Shown piece after piece: positions 37,378-46,984 of a DNA stretch of 64,000 bases. A program made the translations under genes and the position numbers. The notes under the pieces are model-generated. The model had not been told where the DNA came from. It ran no database searches and saw only the letters and a list, made by a program, of their open reading frames with translations. Every line of letters starts with the position of its first letter. Within the stretch, counting starts at the first letter, position 1. Source of the DNA: Halocynthiibacter sp. SDUM655004 (GTDB lineage: Bacteria > Pseudomonadota > Alphaproteobacteria > Rhodobacterales > Rhodobacteraceae); NCBI RefSeq assembly GCF_026015885.1, contig NZ_JAPDUG010000002.1, forward strand, positions 62,001 to 126,000, given 5' to 3'.

Positions 37378-38289
37378 TCACACCATCGCGGCTCGCATAA
37401 GAGCCATGCCGCGTTGTGCAACGAAATCCACAAGCAAGCGAACCTTTGGATCTTGCAACTTCTTGTGCGGATAGAGACAGCCAAAGATCGAAGGCATCGG
37501 GCGGTTTTCTGGCAAGACTTCAACAAGTTCGCCGCGCGCGAGATGCGCTGCGACCTCAAACAGCGGCTTGTTCACAATCCCGCGTCCGTCCAGTGCCCAG
37601 TTGAGCAACACATCGCTGTCGTCGGCATCGTACTTTCCCGACACCTCAAATTTACGCGGCCCGTCCGGAGTATTCAGTGTCCAGAAATATTCGGGCGAAC
37701 GCGGATACCGCAGCAAGAGGCAATTGTGCCCTTGCAACAAATCCTCTGGAACCTGCGGCGCTTCCATTTTGGCGAGGTAATCAGGCGCAGCGCAAAGAAC
37801 CCGCTCGCAATCAGCAATCTTGCGCATCTTGAGGCTGGAATCATGAGGCGTGCCAACGAAAAACGCGAGGTCCAACCCATCGGCCAAAATATCGACTTTG
37901 CGATCTGACATCCGCAGGCGCACTTCTATATCGGGATGTTCCTCCACGAATTCTGGCACAAGCGGCGCAATAATCCTGCGCCCAACCGCCAGTGGAGACG
38001 TCATCCGAATGGTGCCGCGCGGGGCGCCGGAATATTGCGCAATAACAGTTTCGGCCTGCCCGACAGCATCAAGAATACGCAAGGCTTCTCCATAAAACTG
38101 CTGACCAACCTCAGTTGGCGTCAACGAGCGCGTCGTCCGATTGAAAAGTCGCACACCAAGGTGCGTTTCCAACTCTTTGATCCGTTTGCTCGCAACCGCT
38201 GGCGTCAAACGCAGATCGCGCCCGCCCGACGTTATACTGCCAAGTTCCACAACGCGGCAGAATACGCGGAGGCTTTCCAGATAGGCCAT
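37378..38289 (-). CDS. LysR-family regulator adjacent to xdhABC
   Basis: This 303-residue LysR regulator has a standard N-terminal helix-turn-helix (LRVFCRVVELGSITSGGRDL, RTTRSLTPTEVGQ) and a C-terminal effector domain. It is divergent from xdhA with 163 bases between, which include the candidate box TCAAC-N5-GTTGA. It is clearly paralogous to the LysR protein at 50952-51887 next to puuD; the two share the RTTRSLTPTE block and most of the DNA-binding helix. Control of xanthine oxidation genes with a purine-derived effector is inferred, not shown. Confidence 0.87.
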   Translation of the reverse strand: MAYLESLRVFCRVVELGSITSGGRDLRLTPAVASKRIKELETHLGVRLFNRTTRSLTPTEVGQQFYGEALRILDAVGQAETVIAQYSGAPRGTIRMTSPLAVGRRIIAPLVPEFVEEHPDIEVRLRMSDRKVDILADGLDLAFFVGTPHDSSLKMRKIADCERVLCAAPDYLAKMEAPQVPEDLLQGHNCLLLRYPRSPEYFWTLNTPDGPRKFEVSGKYDADDSDVLLNWALDGRGIVNKPLFEVAAHLARGELVEVLPENRPMPSIFGCLYPHKKLQDPKVRLLVDFVAQRGMALMRAAMV

Positions 38290-38302
38290 TTTGTGTCCTT
38301 AG

Positions 38303-38310
38303 TTGATGCA
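38303..38310 (-). promoter_or_regulatory. TGCATCAA element 13 bases before a LysR start
   Basis: Read on the minus strand, TGCATCAA ends exactly 13 bases before the ATG of the xdh-adjacent LysR gene. The same octamer stands at the same distance before the puuD-adjacent LysR gene (51901-51908). Confidence 0.4.
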
Positions 38311-38347
38311 ATGCGAGGTAGCTAGCATATCCAGAGACCTGTTATTT

Positions 38348-38362
38348 TCAACAATTCGTTGA
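38348..38362. promoter_or_regulatory. Candidate LysR-type box upstream of xdhA
   Basis: TCAAC and GTTGA are perfect inverted arms around AATTC, about 90 bases upstream of xdhA and 58 bases from the divergent LysR start. This is the usual place and shape for a LysR recognition site. Confidence 0.5.
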
Positions 38363-38452
38363 TAGTATTTCTCAATACCGATCATTTTTGCGAGCAGTCA
38401 TTCGCACTAAACTCACAGAAGCTCCCCTTCGGCAGCAGATTCGAGAGGCCCT

Positions 38453-39925
38453 ATGACCCATCAGACCGCCATCCGCTTTCTTCTTAACGGAGAGGAAAAG
38501 ACCCTCACCGATGTGAAGGCAACGCAAACGCTATTGGATTATCTGCGGATCGAGCAGCGTCTGACCGGCACCAAGGAGGGCTGCGCTGAAGGTGACTGTG
38601 GAGCGTGCACGGTACTTGTCGGGCGGCTTTATAACGGGGCACTTCGGTATGAGACCGTCAATGCTTGCATCCGGTTTCTTGCCTCGTTGAACGGTTGTCA
38701 TATCGTCACAATCGAACACCTGAGCGGGCCAAACGGGCGTTTGCATCCGGTACAGGAAGCGATGGTCGAGCATCACGGAAGCCAGTGCGGTTTCTGTACG
38801 CCGGGGTTTGTTATGTCGCTCTATGCGCTTTGGATGGAGAAGCCACAGCCAACTGAAACAGAAGTTGAAACCGCGCTTCAAGGCAATCTTTGCCGCTGCA
38901 CGGGATATGAGCCAATCATCAAGGCCGCCCTTGCGGTCAATGAGTATGGCACGCCAGCACATGATTATCTGAATGCGGAGCGTGAAAACCTTCTTGCACA
39001 ACTCGGCGCTCTTCAGCCCGAGGGCCGCATCGAAACTGGCCCCGCTGATGACCGCGCAATCCTTCCGCATACGACCGAAGATCTTGCACAGGTTCTGGCT
39101 GACAATCCAAAAGCCACCATTGTTGCCGGTTCAACCGACGTGGGGTTATGGGTGACGAAGTTCATGCGCCCGATTTCACCCGTGGTTTTCGTGAACCATC
39201 TCGAAGATCTCAAAGCAATTGAGACAACCGAAGACGCGCTATCCATTGGCGCGGGCGTGACATATAGCGAATGCGAAGCCGCCATTTCCGCCGCCTTCCC
39301 GCACCTTGAAGAGTATTGGAACCGCATTGCGGGCTGGCAGGTTCGCAACATGGGTACCATCGGCGGCAATATCGCCAACGGCTCCCCAATTGGCGACACA
39401 CCCCCCGTCCTGATCTCGCTTGGTGCCGAAGTTACGCTACAAAGCACCAAAGGCCGTCGCACACTTCCGCTTGAGGCATTCTTCATCGACTACGGCAAAC
39501 AGGACCGCGCGCCAGAAGAGTTTGTTGCTTCAATCCGCATACCGCTGCCTAGCGAAGGACAGATCGATGCAGCCTATAAGGTTTCGAAACGCCGCGACGA
39601 GGATATCTCTGCGGTGGCGGCCGGGTTCTCTGTTGTGGTCGAAAATGGTAAGATCACCTCAGTCAACCTTGCCTTTGGCGGTATGGCAGCGACGCCAAAA
39701 CGCGCCGCAAAGGCCGAAGCGGCCCTTGTTGGAAACCGTTGGTGCTCAGAGGCATTCGAGCACGCCGCAGACGCGATTGCAGAGGATTTCACCCCGCTGA
39801 GTGACTGGCGCGCATCTGCAGATTACCGCGCGCGCGTCGCGGGCAACCTGCTGCGCCGCTTCTATCTTGAACACGACAACAGCCAAGGTTCGGACGCTGA
39901 CATGCCCGTACGCTTGGCCGTTTGA
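38453..39925 (+). CDS. xdhA: Xanthine dehydrogenase small subunit (FeS and FAD)
   Basis: XdhA carries electrons from the molybdenum site to NAD+. The 490-residue protein has a plant-type [2Fe-2S] domain (C44, C49, C52, C72), a second [2Fe-2S] domain (C112, C115, C147, C149 in QCGFCTPGF and NLCRCTGYEP) and a FAD domain starting near TIVAGSTDVGLWVTK, with IGGNIANGSPIGDTPP further on. It is followed by xdhB, xdhC, a nucleobase permease and guaD in one direction, so hypoxanthine and xanthine are the expected substrates. Confidence 0.96.
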   Translation: MTHQTAIRFLLNGEEKTLTDVKATQTLLDYLRIEQRLTGTKEGCAEGDCGACTVLVGRLYNGALRYETVNACIRFLASLNGCHIVTIEHLSGPNGRLHPVQEAMVEHHGSQCGFCTPGFVMSLYALWMEKPQPTETEVETALQGNLCRCTGYEPIIKAALAVNEYGTPAHDYLNAERENLLAQLGALQPEGRIETGPADDRAILPHTTEDLAQVLADNPKATIVAGSTDVGLWVTKFMRPISPVVFVNHLEDLKAIETTEDALSIGAGVTYSECEAAISAAFPHLEEYWNRIAGWQVRNMGTIGGNIANGSPIGDTPPVLISLGAEVTLQSTKGRRTLPLEAFFIDYGKQDRAPEEFVASIRIPLPSEGQIDAAYKVSKRRDEDISAVAAGFSVVVENGKITSVNLAFGGMAATPKRAAKAEAALVGNRWCSEAFEHAADAIAEDFTPLSDWRASADYRARVAGNLLRRFYLEHDNSQGSDADMPVRLAV

Positions 39926-39938
39926 AGGGAGAAACACG

Positions 39939-42263
39939 ATGAAACATCACACCGTTACCAAAGGTTTCACCCACCAGAACCAGAAACACGACAGCGCCGT
40001 AAAGCAAGTTACTGGGCGCGCGGAATACACAGATGATATCGCCGAGCCAGCGGGCACTCTGCATGCATATCTTGGTGTTTCTGACGTGGCACACGCCAAA
40101 CTCAACGGCATCGACCTAAGCAAGGTTCGCGATGCGGATGGCGTTGTTGCTGTCTTGACTGCTGATGACATCCCTGGCGCAAACGACATCAGCCCCACAG
40201 GCCGAAACGACGAGCCCGTGTTTCCGACTGAAAAGATCGAATTTCATGGCCAGCCGCTCTTTGCCGTAATCGCCGAAACGCGAGACGCAGCGCGGCGCGC
40301 AGCGGAGCTTGCCGAAGTGGATTGCGATGTCCTTCCCCATGCAATTGATCCCGTGAGTGCGCGCGACGCAGGGATGCCGCTCATCACCGAGCCACTCAAG
40401 CTTGAGCGCGGCGATATCGACAAGGGGTTTGCGACGGCGCAAAACCGTATCAAAGGTCAGGTGACCGTCGGCGGACAGGATCACATGTACCTTGAGGGTC
40501 ATATTGCCTTTGCTGTCCCAGGCGAGGATGAGGACGTTGTTGTCCATTGCTCCACCCAGCATCCGAGCGAAGCACAGCATATGGTGGCGCATGTTCTGGG
40601 CGTACCGTCAAATGCGGTGGTTGTGAATGTTCGGCGCATGGGCGGCGGGTTTGGCGGCAAGGAAAGCCAAATGAACCTGTTCTGTGCGGTTGCGGCAATT
40701 GGAGCGAAAAAGCTAGGCCGTCCGGTTAAGATCCGCCCTGACCGCGATCAGGACATGACCGCAACCGGTAAGCGCCATGACTTCGTGATTGATTACGACA
40801 TCGGCTTTGACAATGACGGCCGCATCGAAGCGGTATCAGGAGAATTTGCCGCGCGGTGCGGGTACTCTTCTGATCTTTCCGGCCCTGTGACCGACCGCGC
40901 ATTGTTCCATGCGGATAATGCCTATTTTTACCCGCATGTGCGCCTGACATCGCGGCCCCAGAAAACAAACACCGTTTCAAACACTGCCTTCCGAGGCTTT
41001 GGTGGACCACAGGGCGTTATTGCCGCAGAGCGCATGATCGAAGAGATCGCCTTTGCGCTCGACAAAGACCCGCTCGATGTCCGTAAGGCGAATTTTTATG
41101 GCGATGGTACCGATGGGCGGAACCTCACCCCCTATCACCAAAGCGTCGATGACAACATCATCGGCCGCGTGGTCGAAGAACTTGAGGAAAGCTCAGACTA
41201 CCGCGCCCGCCGCGAAGGTATTCGCGCATTCAACGCCAAGGGCGGCATCCTGCGGCGCGGGATTGCGCTCACACCCGTGAAGTTCGGGATTTCATTTACC
41301 GCAACCCATTACAACCAAGCCGGCGCCTTAATCCATGTTTATAACGACGGCTCAATCCACCTGAACCATGGTGGCACAGAGATGGGCCAAGGATTGAACA
41401 CCAAAGTTGCCCAAGTGGTTGCCGAGGCGTTTCAGGTTGACTTCAACCGGATCAAGATCACCAAAACCACAACAGAGAAAGTCCCGAACACATCGGCGAC
41501 TGCGGCGTCCAGCGGCTCCGACCTAAACGGGATGGCCGCACTGAATGCAGCAGAGCAGATCAAGGCACGGCTCGTCAGTTTTGCCGCCGAAAGCCGCGGT
41601 GTATCCGAAGATGCAGTTTCCTTCGGGCCAACTGGCATCAGCATCGGCACCGATGTCGTGCCGTTCGACAAGCTCGTCAAAGAGGCCTACATGGCGCGCG
41701 TGCATCTCTCGGCCACGGGGTTCTACAAAACGCCAGACATCCACTGGGACCGCGCCGCGGGCAAAGGGCGGCCTTTCTATTACTACGCCTATGGCGCGGC
41801 CTGTTCGGAAGTTACAATCGACACGCTCACGGGCGAGTACCGTGTGGAACGGGCTGATATTCTCCATGATGTGGGGCGCTCGCTCAATCCAGCACTCGAC
41901 AAAGGACAAGTTGAGGGGGCCTTCATCCAAGGCATGGGCTGGCTCACAACCGAGGAACTCTGGTGGGATGACGAAGGCCGCCTTCGTACCCATGCGCCTT
42001 CGACCTATAAGATACCACTTGCAAGCGACCGCCCGCGTGAATTCAACGTTAAACTGGCCGATTGGTCGGAAAACCGCGAAATGACCATCAAACGCAGTAA
42101 GGCTGTGGGCGAGCCACCGTTTATGCTGGGTATCTCGGTATTTGAGGCCCTCTCGATGGCGGTGGCCAGTGTTGCCGATTATCGCATTTGTCCGCGCCTC
42201 GAAGCGCCCGCTACGCCAGAGCGCGTATTGCTGGCGGTCGAGCGGCTTAAGGCCGGAGCCTAA
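39939..42263 (+). CDS. xdhB: Xanthine dehydrogenase molybdenum subunit
   Basis: This 774-residue molybdopterin-binding subunit hydroxylates hypoxanthine and xanthine to urate. It has the hammerhead domain near the start and the cofactor loops RMGGGFGGKESQ, AFRGFGGPQG and GGTEMGQGLNTK. The C-terminal VGEPPFMLG holds the catalytic glutamate of the family. I chose ATG 39939 with AGGGAG just upstream; the longer frame from 39801 overlaps xdhA and does not look like the protein. It ends four bases before xdhC. Confidence 0.96.
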   Translation: MKHHTVTKGFTHQNQKHDSAVKQVTGRAEYTDDIAEPAGTLHAYLGVSDVAHAKLNGIDLSKVRDADGVVAVLTADDIPGANDISPTGRNDEPVFPTEKIEFHGQPLFAVIAETRDAARRAAELAEVDCDVLPHAIDPVSARDAGMPLITEPLKLERGDIDKGFATAQNRIKGQVTVGGQDHMYLEGHIAFAVPGEDEDVVVHCSTQHPSEAQHMVAHVLGVPSNAVVVNVRRMGGGFGGKESQMNLFCAVAAIGAKKLGRPVKIRPDRDQDMTATGKRHDFVIDYDIGFDNDGRIEAVSGEFAARCGYSSDLSGPVTDRALFHADNAYFYPHVRLTSRPQKTNTVSNTAFRGFGGPQGVIAAERMIEEIAFALDKDPLDVRKANFYGDGTDGRNLTPYHQSVDDNIIGRVVEELEESSDYRARREGIRAFNAKGGILRRGIALTPVKFGISFTATHYNQAGALIHVYNDGSIHLNHGGTEMGQGLNTKVAQVVAEAFQVDFNRIKITKTTTEKVPNTSATAASSGSDLNGMAALNAAEQIKARLVSFAAESRGVSEDAVSFGPTGISIGTDVVPFDKLVKEAYMARVHLSATGFYKTPDIHWDRAAGKGRPFYYYAYGAACSEVTIDTLTGEYRVERADILHDVGRSLNPALDKGQVEGAFIQGMGWLTTEELWWDDEGRLRTHAPSTYKIPLASDRPREFNVKLADWSENREMTIKRSKAVGEPPFMLGISVFEALSMAVASVADYRICPRLEAPATPERVLLAVERLKAGA

Positions 42264-42266
42264 GTC

Positions 42267-43118
42267 ATGACGGCGCCCCGGGATCTTGAGCAGTTTTTCG
42301 CATCGGGCGAACCCGTCGCCTGCTTGCGGATCACGCGCGTACGCGGGTCCTCCCCGCGTGCGGAAGGCACCGAAATGTATGTATGCTCCGAATGCCTTTT
42401 CGGAACAATCGGCGGCGGGCAGCTTGAGCATCTGGCAATTGATGCGGCGCGGGAGTTGCTGGCCTCTGGCGATCTCTCCAAACACCTCGACATCCCCCTT
42501 GGTCCGCAGATCGGCCAATGCTGTGGCGGACGAGTTGAAGTGAGTGTGACGCGTATGAGCGCGGCTGACAAAGACGCCGCCCTCAGCAGAGACGCCGAAG
42601 CACGGGCCGCCAACCCTTCGGTCTATATCCTTGGTGCTGGGCATGTTGGCCGCGCACTCGCCGCGCAGCTCCAACATCTTCCTGTGCATACCGTACTCAT
42701 CGATCAACGCGCCGAAGAGTTGGCGCTCTCCGATGCAGCGGTCGAGAAACGCCTCAGTGCAATTCCCGAGATTGACGTGATGAGCGCCCCCGCTGGAAGC
42801 GCCTTCATTGTACTAACCCATGACCACGGGCTTGATTTCCTACTGGCCTCTGCGGCGCTACAACGCGCGGATGCGGCCTATGTGGGGCTGATCGGCTCAA
42901 ACACCAAGCGCATCAAGTTTCGCAACTGGTGCCGAAAATTCTGCGATGGCCTGTCTATCGCTCCATTGATCTGCCCCATCGGGGCAGGCGGTAGCCGCGA
43001 CAAGCGGCCTGCTGTGATCGCGGCCCATGTGGTGGCCGAAGTGATCACGGCGCTGACCTCTGAACCTGCCGCAGAACGCCCCGAGGGGGTAACTGTCTCG
43101 CATATCGCAGCACAGTGA
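42267..43118 (+). CDS. xdhC: Xanthine dehydrogenase accessory protein
   Basis: XdhC binds molybdenum cofactor, helps its sulfuration and inserts it into XdhB. The 283-residue protein has the N-terminal XdhC/CoxI domain (CLRITRVRGSSPRAEGTEM, GTIGGGQLEHLAIDAAR, QCCGGRVEV) and a C-terminal Rossmann part (VYILGAGHVGRALAAQL) followed by VGLIGSNTKRIKF. It is placed directly after xdhB, as in many proteobacteria. The ATG at 42267 is close behind the xdhB stop, so translation is likely coupled. Confidence 0.95.
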   Translation: MTAPRDLEQFFASGEPVACLRITRVRGSSPRAEGTEMYVCSECLFGTIGGGQLEHLAIDAARELLASGDLSKHLDIPLGPQIGQCCGGRVEVSVTRMSAADKDAALSRDAEARAANPSVYILGAGHVGRALAAQLQHLPVHTVLIDQRAEELALSDAAVEKRLSAIPEIDVMSAPAGSAFIVLTHDHGLDFLLASAALQRADAAYVGLIGSNTKRIKFRNWCRKFCDGLSIAPLICPIGAGGSRDKRPAVIAAHVVAEVITALTSEPAAERPEGVTVSHIAAQ

Positions 43119-43126
43119 ACAAACGC

Positions 43127-43159
43127 CGGCGGCGAAACGGGAGAGGAGCCCGTCCGCCG
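43127..43159 (+). repeat. Bulged stem-loop between xdhC and the permease gene
   Basis: CGGCGG pairs with CCGCCG and ACGGG with CCCGT, with a four-base bulge on the left side, just after the xdhC stop. No T-run follows. It may protect the upstream mRNA or set the ratio of XdhC to permease. Confidence 0.45.
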
Positions 43160-43186
43160 ATTTCCGGCCCAACAGAGGAGGTCCCC

Positions 43187-44770
43187 ATGCAAAATGGGAG
43201 CTACACATACAAGCTGTTTCACCGCAGCGACTTCAGCGCGTTTTGGGCGCTGTTCACCGACAACCTGATCAACCTGATGGTGCTTGCTGGCGTCTGTCAG
43301 TTCGTGTTCCAAATGCCCGCCGAAATTGTCTATGGCCGCATCGTCCCTGGTGCCGCGATTGCCATTCTGGCCGGTATCGCGGTTTACGTTGGCCTTGCCA
43401 AACGCGCCGCGCAAAAACACGGGCGCGATGTAACCGCCCTGCCCTATGGCATCTCAACCCCGGTCATGTTTGTGTACCTGTTCGGCGTCATCGGTCCGAT
43501 TTACTGGTCCACCAATGATCCCATTCTTGCGTGGCAAGTCGGCATTGGCGCGGGCTTCATGGGCGGTATCGTTGCAGCTTTTGGCGCGGTCATCGGGCCG
43601 TGGCTCAAGCGGGTAACACCACGCGCAGGGATGCTCGGCACTCTCTGCGGCATTGCGCTTGTGTTTATCGGAACAGTGCCGCTCGCTACTGTTTTTGAAA
43701 ACCCGTTCATCGGTTTTGCCTCGATGGTCATCATCCTCTGGGGCCTCGTGGGGCGCTTCCGCCTTCCGTATAATATCCCCGCGGGTCTTCTGGCGTTGAT
43801 CGTTGGTACGGTTGTGGCCTTTGCCATCGGCGAAGCACGCATCAGCTTTGACGGTGTCGGATTCTATCCGCCGCTTCCATATTTCGGAGACTTGATCGCA
43901 GGCATTCAGCACCTATTCGCGAACCCTGAACTGTTCCTCGTCCTTGTACCGGTACAGATCTATAACTTCATCGAGACCATGAACAACGTCGAAAGCGCGG
44001 AAGCTGCGGGCGACCATTATCCTGTTGCCACCTGTCAGATCACCGACGGCATCGGCACCATGGTCGGCGCTCTCTTTGGCTCACCTTTCCCGACAACAGC
44101 TTACATCGGGCATCCCGCGTACAAACGCATGGGAGCACATGCGGGGTATATCATCGGCGTCGGGATTGTTATTCCGCTTGCGGCGTTTTTTGGGCTACTG
44201 GCGTTCCTTACCAACCTTATTCCGGTTGCCGCAGCGGCTCCTGTGCTGGTGTTCGTTGCGCTTAGCCTCATCACGAACACCGCGCATTCAATCAAAACAG
44301 ACCATATGGCCGCTGTGACCATTGCGATGATGCCGCATGTCTCATCGTTCCTGATTACGAAATGGGGCTCTCTCATGGGCGCACTGGGCGCTGTTGGCGT
44401 GGCCTCCCTTCCACAGTTGGGTGACCCCGAACTTACGGCAGCACTCTTGCAACAAGGGGCGCATTTCGAGGGGCATCTCGCCCTTTCGCAAGGCGCGATC
44501 CTGACCGGTCTCATATGGGGTGCGATCGTGGCGAGCGTCATTGACGGGAATTTCCGCAACGCGGCCGGCTTTGCCCTTGCGGCGACGATCATGTCCTCGC
44601 TCGGTGTGATCCACGGCGCGAGTTTGCACTGGCCCGAATTGAGCGGCGTCTCTGGCGGATATCTCATCGCGGCAGCGTTCCTCTATATCTATCCGCTGTT
44701 CCACAAAGACGGCGAACTCAACAACGAGAACGTTGTCATCGACGAGGCCGCAGCGCCTCCAGCCGAATAA
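43187..44770 (+). CDS. Nucleobase permease-like transporter (xanthine/uracil permease superfamily)
   Basis: This 527-residue protein has about twelve to fourteen hydrophobic segments and patterns of the NCS2/AzgA superfamily (ALPYGISTPVMFVYLFGVIG, FIETMNNVESAEAAGDHY, ALFGSPFPTTAYIGHPAYKRMG). It is unlike the UacT-type permease at 47056, so the window encodes two distinct nucleobase carriers. I chose ATG 43187 with GAGGAGGT upstream; the frame from 43115 is non-family sequence. Its place between xdhC and guaD suggests uptake of a purine such as guanine, xanthine or hypoxanthine. Confidence 0.82.
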   Translation: MQNGSYTYKLFHRSDFSAFWALFTDNLINLMVLAGVCQFVFQMPAEIVYGRIVPGAAIAILAGIAVYVGLAKRAAQKHGRDVTALPYGISTPVMFVYLFGVIGPIYWSTNDPILAWQVGIGAGFMGGIVAAFGAVIGPWLKRVTPRAGMLGTLCGIALVFIGTVPLATVFENPFIGFASMVIILWGLVGRFRLPYNIPAGLLALIVGTVVAFAIGEARISFDGVGFYPPLPYFGDLIAGIQHLFANPELFLVLVPVQIYNFIETMNNVESAEAAGDHYPVATCQITDGIGTMVGALFGSPFPTTAYIGHPAYKRMGAHAGYIIGVGIVIPLAAFFGLLAFLTNLIPVAAAAPVLVFVALSLITNTAHSIKTDHMAAVTIAMMPHVSSFLITKWGSLMGALGAVGVASLPQLGDPELTAALLQQGAHFEGHLALSQGAILTGLIWGAIVASVIDGNFRNAAGFALAATIMSSLGVIHGASLHWPELSGVSGGYLIAAAFLYIYPLFHKDGELNNENVVIDEAAAPPAE

Positions 44771-44794
44771 GCTCTGGCTTAGCACCAGATGCTT

Positions 44795-44829
44795 GTGCGG
44801 GCCGCATTGTCCCTACCAGCGGCCCGCAC
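44795..44829 (+). repeat. GC-rich perfect hairpin between permease gene and guaD
   Basis: GTGCGGGCCGC and GCGGCCCGCAC form a perfect 11-base stem around a 13-base loop, 24 bases after the permease stop. No T-run follows, so it is either a weak terminator or an intercistronic stabiliser that lowers guaD expression relative to xdh. Confidence 0.55.
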
Positions 44830-44862
44830 ACATACGAACCACCCCTTCAATAGGACAATAGA

Positions 44863-46203
44863 ATGTCAAAACCGCCATCCCAAAAGCTCCTGCGCGGCAG
44901 GGTTCTTGATTTCAACGCTGAGCCCCAAGATGCAACCGACACATCCGCCTATACCTATCTCACGGATGGCGCGATCCTAATCGAGGGCGGAAGAATCGCA
45001 GATGTTGGCACCTTTGCCGATGTTGCACAACGCGCGCCTGCGGCCGAAATCGTGGATCACCGCCCTAACCTTTTGATGGCAGGTTTCATCGACACGCACG
45101 TCCATTTCCCACAGGTACAAGTGATTGCGTCATGGGGTGCACAGCTTCTTGATTGGCTCAACACTTATACGTTCCCCGAAGAAACACGCTTTGCCGAGGT
45201 CGCCCACGCCGAGGCTATGGCCAGCAAGTTTTATGATTTGTTAACCGCGCACGGAACAACCACGGCCGTCGCCTATTGCTCTGTTCACAAGGAATCTGCG
45301 GAGGCGTTCTTTGGCGAAGCAGCACGCCGCAATATGTGCATGATCGGCGGCAAAGTAATGATGGATCGCAACGCGCCAGACGGGCTGCGCGACACGCCAC
45401 AAACAGGGTATGACGATAGCAAAGACCTGATTGCCAAATGGCACGGTAAGGGCCGCGCACATTATGCAATTACGCCGCGGTTTGCCATCACCTCGACCCC
45501 AGAACAGCTTGAGATGACGGGCGCTCTGGTTGCGGAACATGCGGATTGTTTTGTCCAAACCCATCTAAGCGAAAACCACGACGAAATCGCCTTTACGGCA
45601 GAACTTTACCCCGATGCACCCGATTACCTTGGCGTTTACGAAACCTATGGGTTGCTCACGCCAAAAATGTTGCTTGGCCACTCTATCCACCTGACGCCGC
45701 GCGAAATCGACCTACTTGCCCAAACACGCGCGAAACCTGTGTTTTGCCCGACATCGAACTTGTTTCTGGGGAGCGGGCTATTTGATGACGCAGGATTGCG
45801 CGGCAAAGGGATTTGCAATGCAATCGCCACGGATATCGGCGCAGGCACAAGCTATTCCATGCTTCAGACATTGAACGAAGGGTACAAAATCCTTCAGCTT
45901 CAGGGCCAAAAGCTACATCCTCTGCGGGCATTCCACTGGATCACGCGCGGCAATGCGGTTGCGCTCGGGTTGGAAGACAAAATCGGCACACTGGCCGCTG
46001 GATCAGATGCGGATATTGTCGTGCTTGATGCACGCGCAACCCCTGCTTCGGCGTTACGAATGGAACGGGCAGAAACGCTGTCCGAGGAGTTGTTTATCCT
46101 GCAAATGCTCGGCGATGATCGCGCGGTATCCGAAGTTTATGTTGCGGGGGTATCCGCAAAAACCGAAACGCAAACACATGACCGTCTTGCACTCACGGCC
46201 TAG
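44863..46203 (+). CDS. guaD: Guanine deaminase
   Basis: GuaD deaminates guanine to xanthine, feeding XdhABC. The 446-residue amidohydrolase has the metal-binding HxH in GFIDTHVHFPQ (H79, H81), the guanine-deaminase signature WLNTYTFPEETRF, HLSENHDEI, GHSIHLTPREI and the zinc aspartate in ATDIGAGTSYSML. The length is typical. It is the last gene of the xdh operon and faces the convergent tauE-like gene 12 bases away, with no clear terminator between. Confidence 0.96.
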   Translation: MSKPPSQKLLRGRVLDFNAEPQDATDTSAYTYLTDGAILIEGGRIADVGTFADVAQRAPAAEIVDHRPNLLMAGFIDTHVHFPQVQVIASWGAQLLDWLNTYTFPEETRFAEVAHAEAMASKFYDLLTAHGTTTAVAYCSVHKESAEAFFGEAARRNMCMIGGKVMMDRNAPDGLRDTPQTGYDDSKDLIAKWHGKGRAHYAITPRFAITSTPEQLEMTGALVAEHADCFVQTHLSENHDEIAFTAELYPDAPDYLGVYETYGLLTPKMLLGHSIHLTPREIDLLAQTRAKPVFCPTSNLFLGSGLFDDAGLRGKGICNAIATDIGAGTSYSMLQTLNEGYKILQLQGQKLHPLRAFHWITRGNAVALGLEDKIGTLAAGSDADIVVLDARATPASALRMERAETLSEELFILQMLGDDRAVSEVYVAGVSAKTETQTHDRLALTA

Positions 46204-46215
46204 ATACTAAGACGG

Positions 46216-46959
46216 TCAAAATAGGCTGAGCAGGAACACCACGCTCATACCGTAGCCCATCAGCGCCACAAAACCGCGCACCCAAGAGGCCGGAACGATA
46301 CGTGCAATCCATGCTCCGCTGAACCCTCCCAATACAGTGAACACCATCATCACCAACGCCATGGGCCACACGACCAAGCCAGCAATGGCAAAAGTCACAA
46401 CCGATATCGCCGAAAGCGCGAAGGAAAGCCCGTTTTTGACGCCGTTCATCAGGTGTAGGTCGCGCCATCCCCAGAGCGCAAACAGCGCCAGCAGAACAAT
46501 ACCAAGTCCGCCGTTGAAATAGCCGCCGTAAAGGCTCACGAGAAACAGGCCGATTGCGCCTTCCGGTGTTGCGGCGCGGGCTTTTGACTCGGCCCAAACG
46601 CGCAAGCGTGCACCGAAGAGAAACACGGTAGTGGCAAAGAAGAGCAGAAACGGAACGATGAACGAAAACACTTCGTTTGACGACACGAGCAGCAACAGAG
46701 ACCCTGTCAGACCGCCCGCTAATGTAATCAGCGTCAGGCGGATCATCTGTGCCCGAGACAGCGTTTTCAGCTCCTTTAGAAACCCAAGTGCGCCACTCAG
46801 ATAACCGGGAAAGACCGCAACTGTACTGGTTGCATTTGCCATAACAGGCGGCACACCAGCCCAGACGAGCGCAGGAAACGTCAGGAATGTTCCGCCGCCC
46901 GCGATTGCATTTACGACCCCCGCGCCAAACCCCGCAAGCGCCAACAACAGAAGCGTCAT
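46216..46959 (-). CDS. TauE/SafE-family membrane protein
   Basis: This 247-residue protein has about eight hydrophobic segments and the two TauE/SafE glycine-rich patches (GFGAGVVNAIAGGGTFLTFPAL near the start, split by one segment, and GLFLVSLYGGYFNGGLG in the second half). Family members are assigned to export or uptake of sulfite, sulfonates and other small anions. It lies after the uric-acid permease gene on the same strand but is separated by two hairpins. AGGAGAGGTGA precedes ATG 46959. Its part in purine use is unclear; export of an acidic product is one guess. Confidence 0.85.
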   Translation of the reverse strand: MTLLLLALAGFGAGVVNAIAGGGTFLTFPALVWAGVPPVMANATSTVAVFPGYLSGALGFLKELKTLSRAQMIRLTLITLAGGLTGSLLLLVSSNEVFSFIVPFLLFFATTVFLFGARLRVWAESKARAATPEGAIGLFLVSLYGGYFNGGLGIVLLALFALWGWRDLHLMNGVKNGLSFALSAISVVTFAIAGLVVWPMALVMMVFTVLGGFSGAWIARIVPASWVRGFVALMGYGMSVVFLLSLF

Positions 46960-46984
46960 TCACCTCTCCTCCCCATTATACAAA

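Noticed and set aside
39801-39938. 46-residue N-terminal extension of XdhB
   Set aside because: The extension lies inside xdhA in another frame; a strong ribosome site precedes ATG 39939.
41523-42707. 394-residue open frame opposite xdhB and xdhC
   Set aside because: It lies antisense to two clearly conserved genes, has no recognisable domain and no ribosome site; it is a shadow of codon bias.
46975-46980. Perfect TATAAT just upstream of the tauE-like gene on the minus strand
   Set aside because: It is only 15 bases from the start codon and overlaps the region needed for the ribosome site, with no -35 box at a proper distance.
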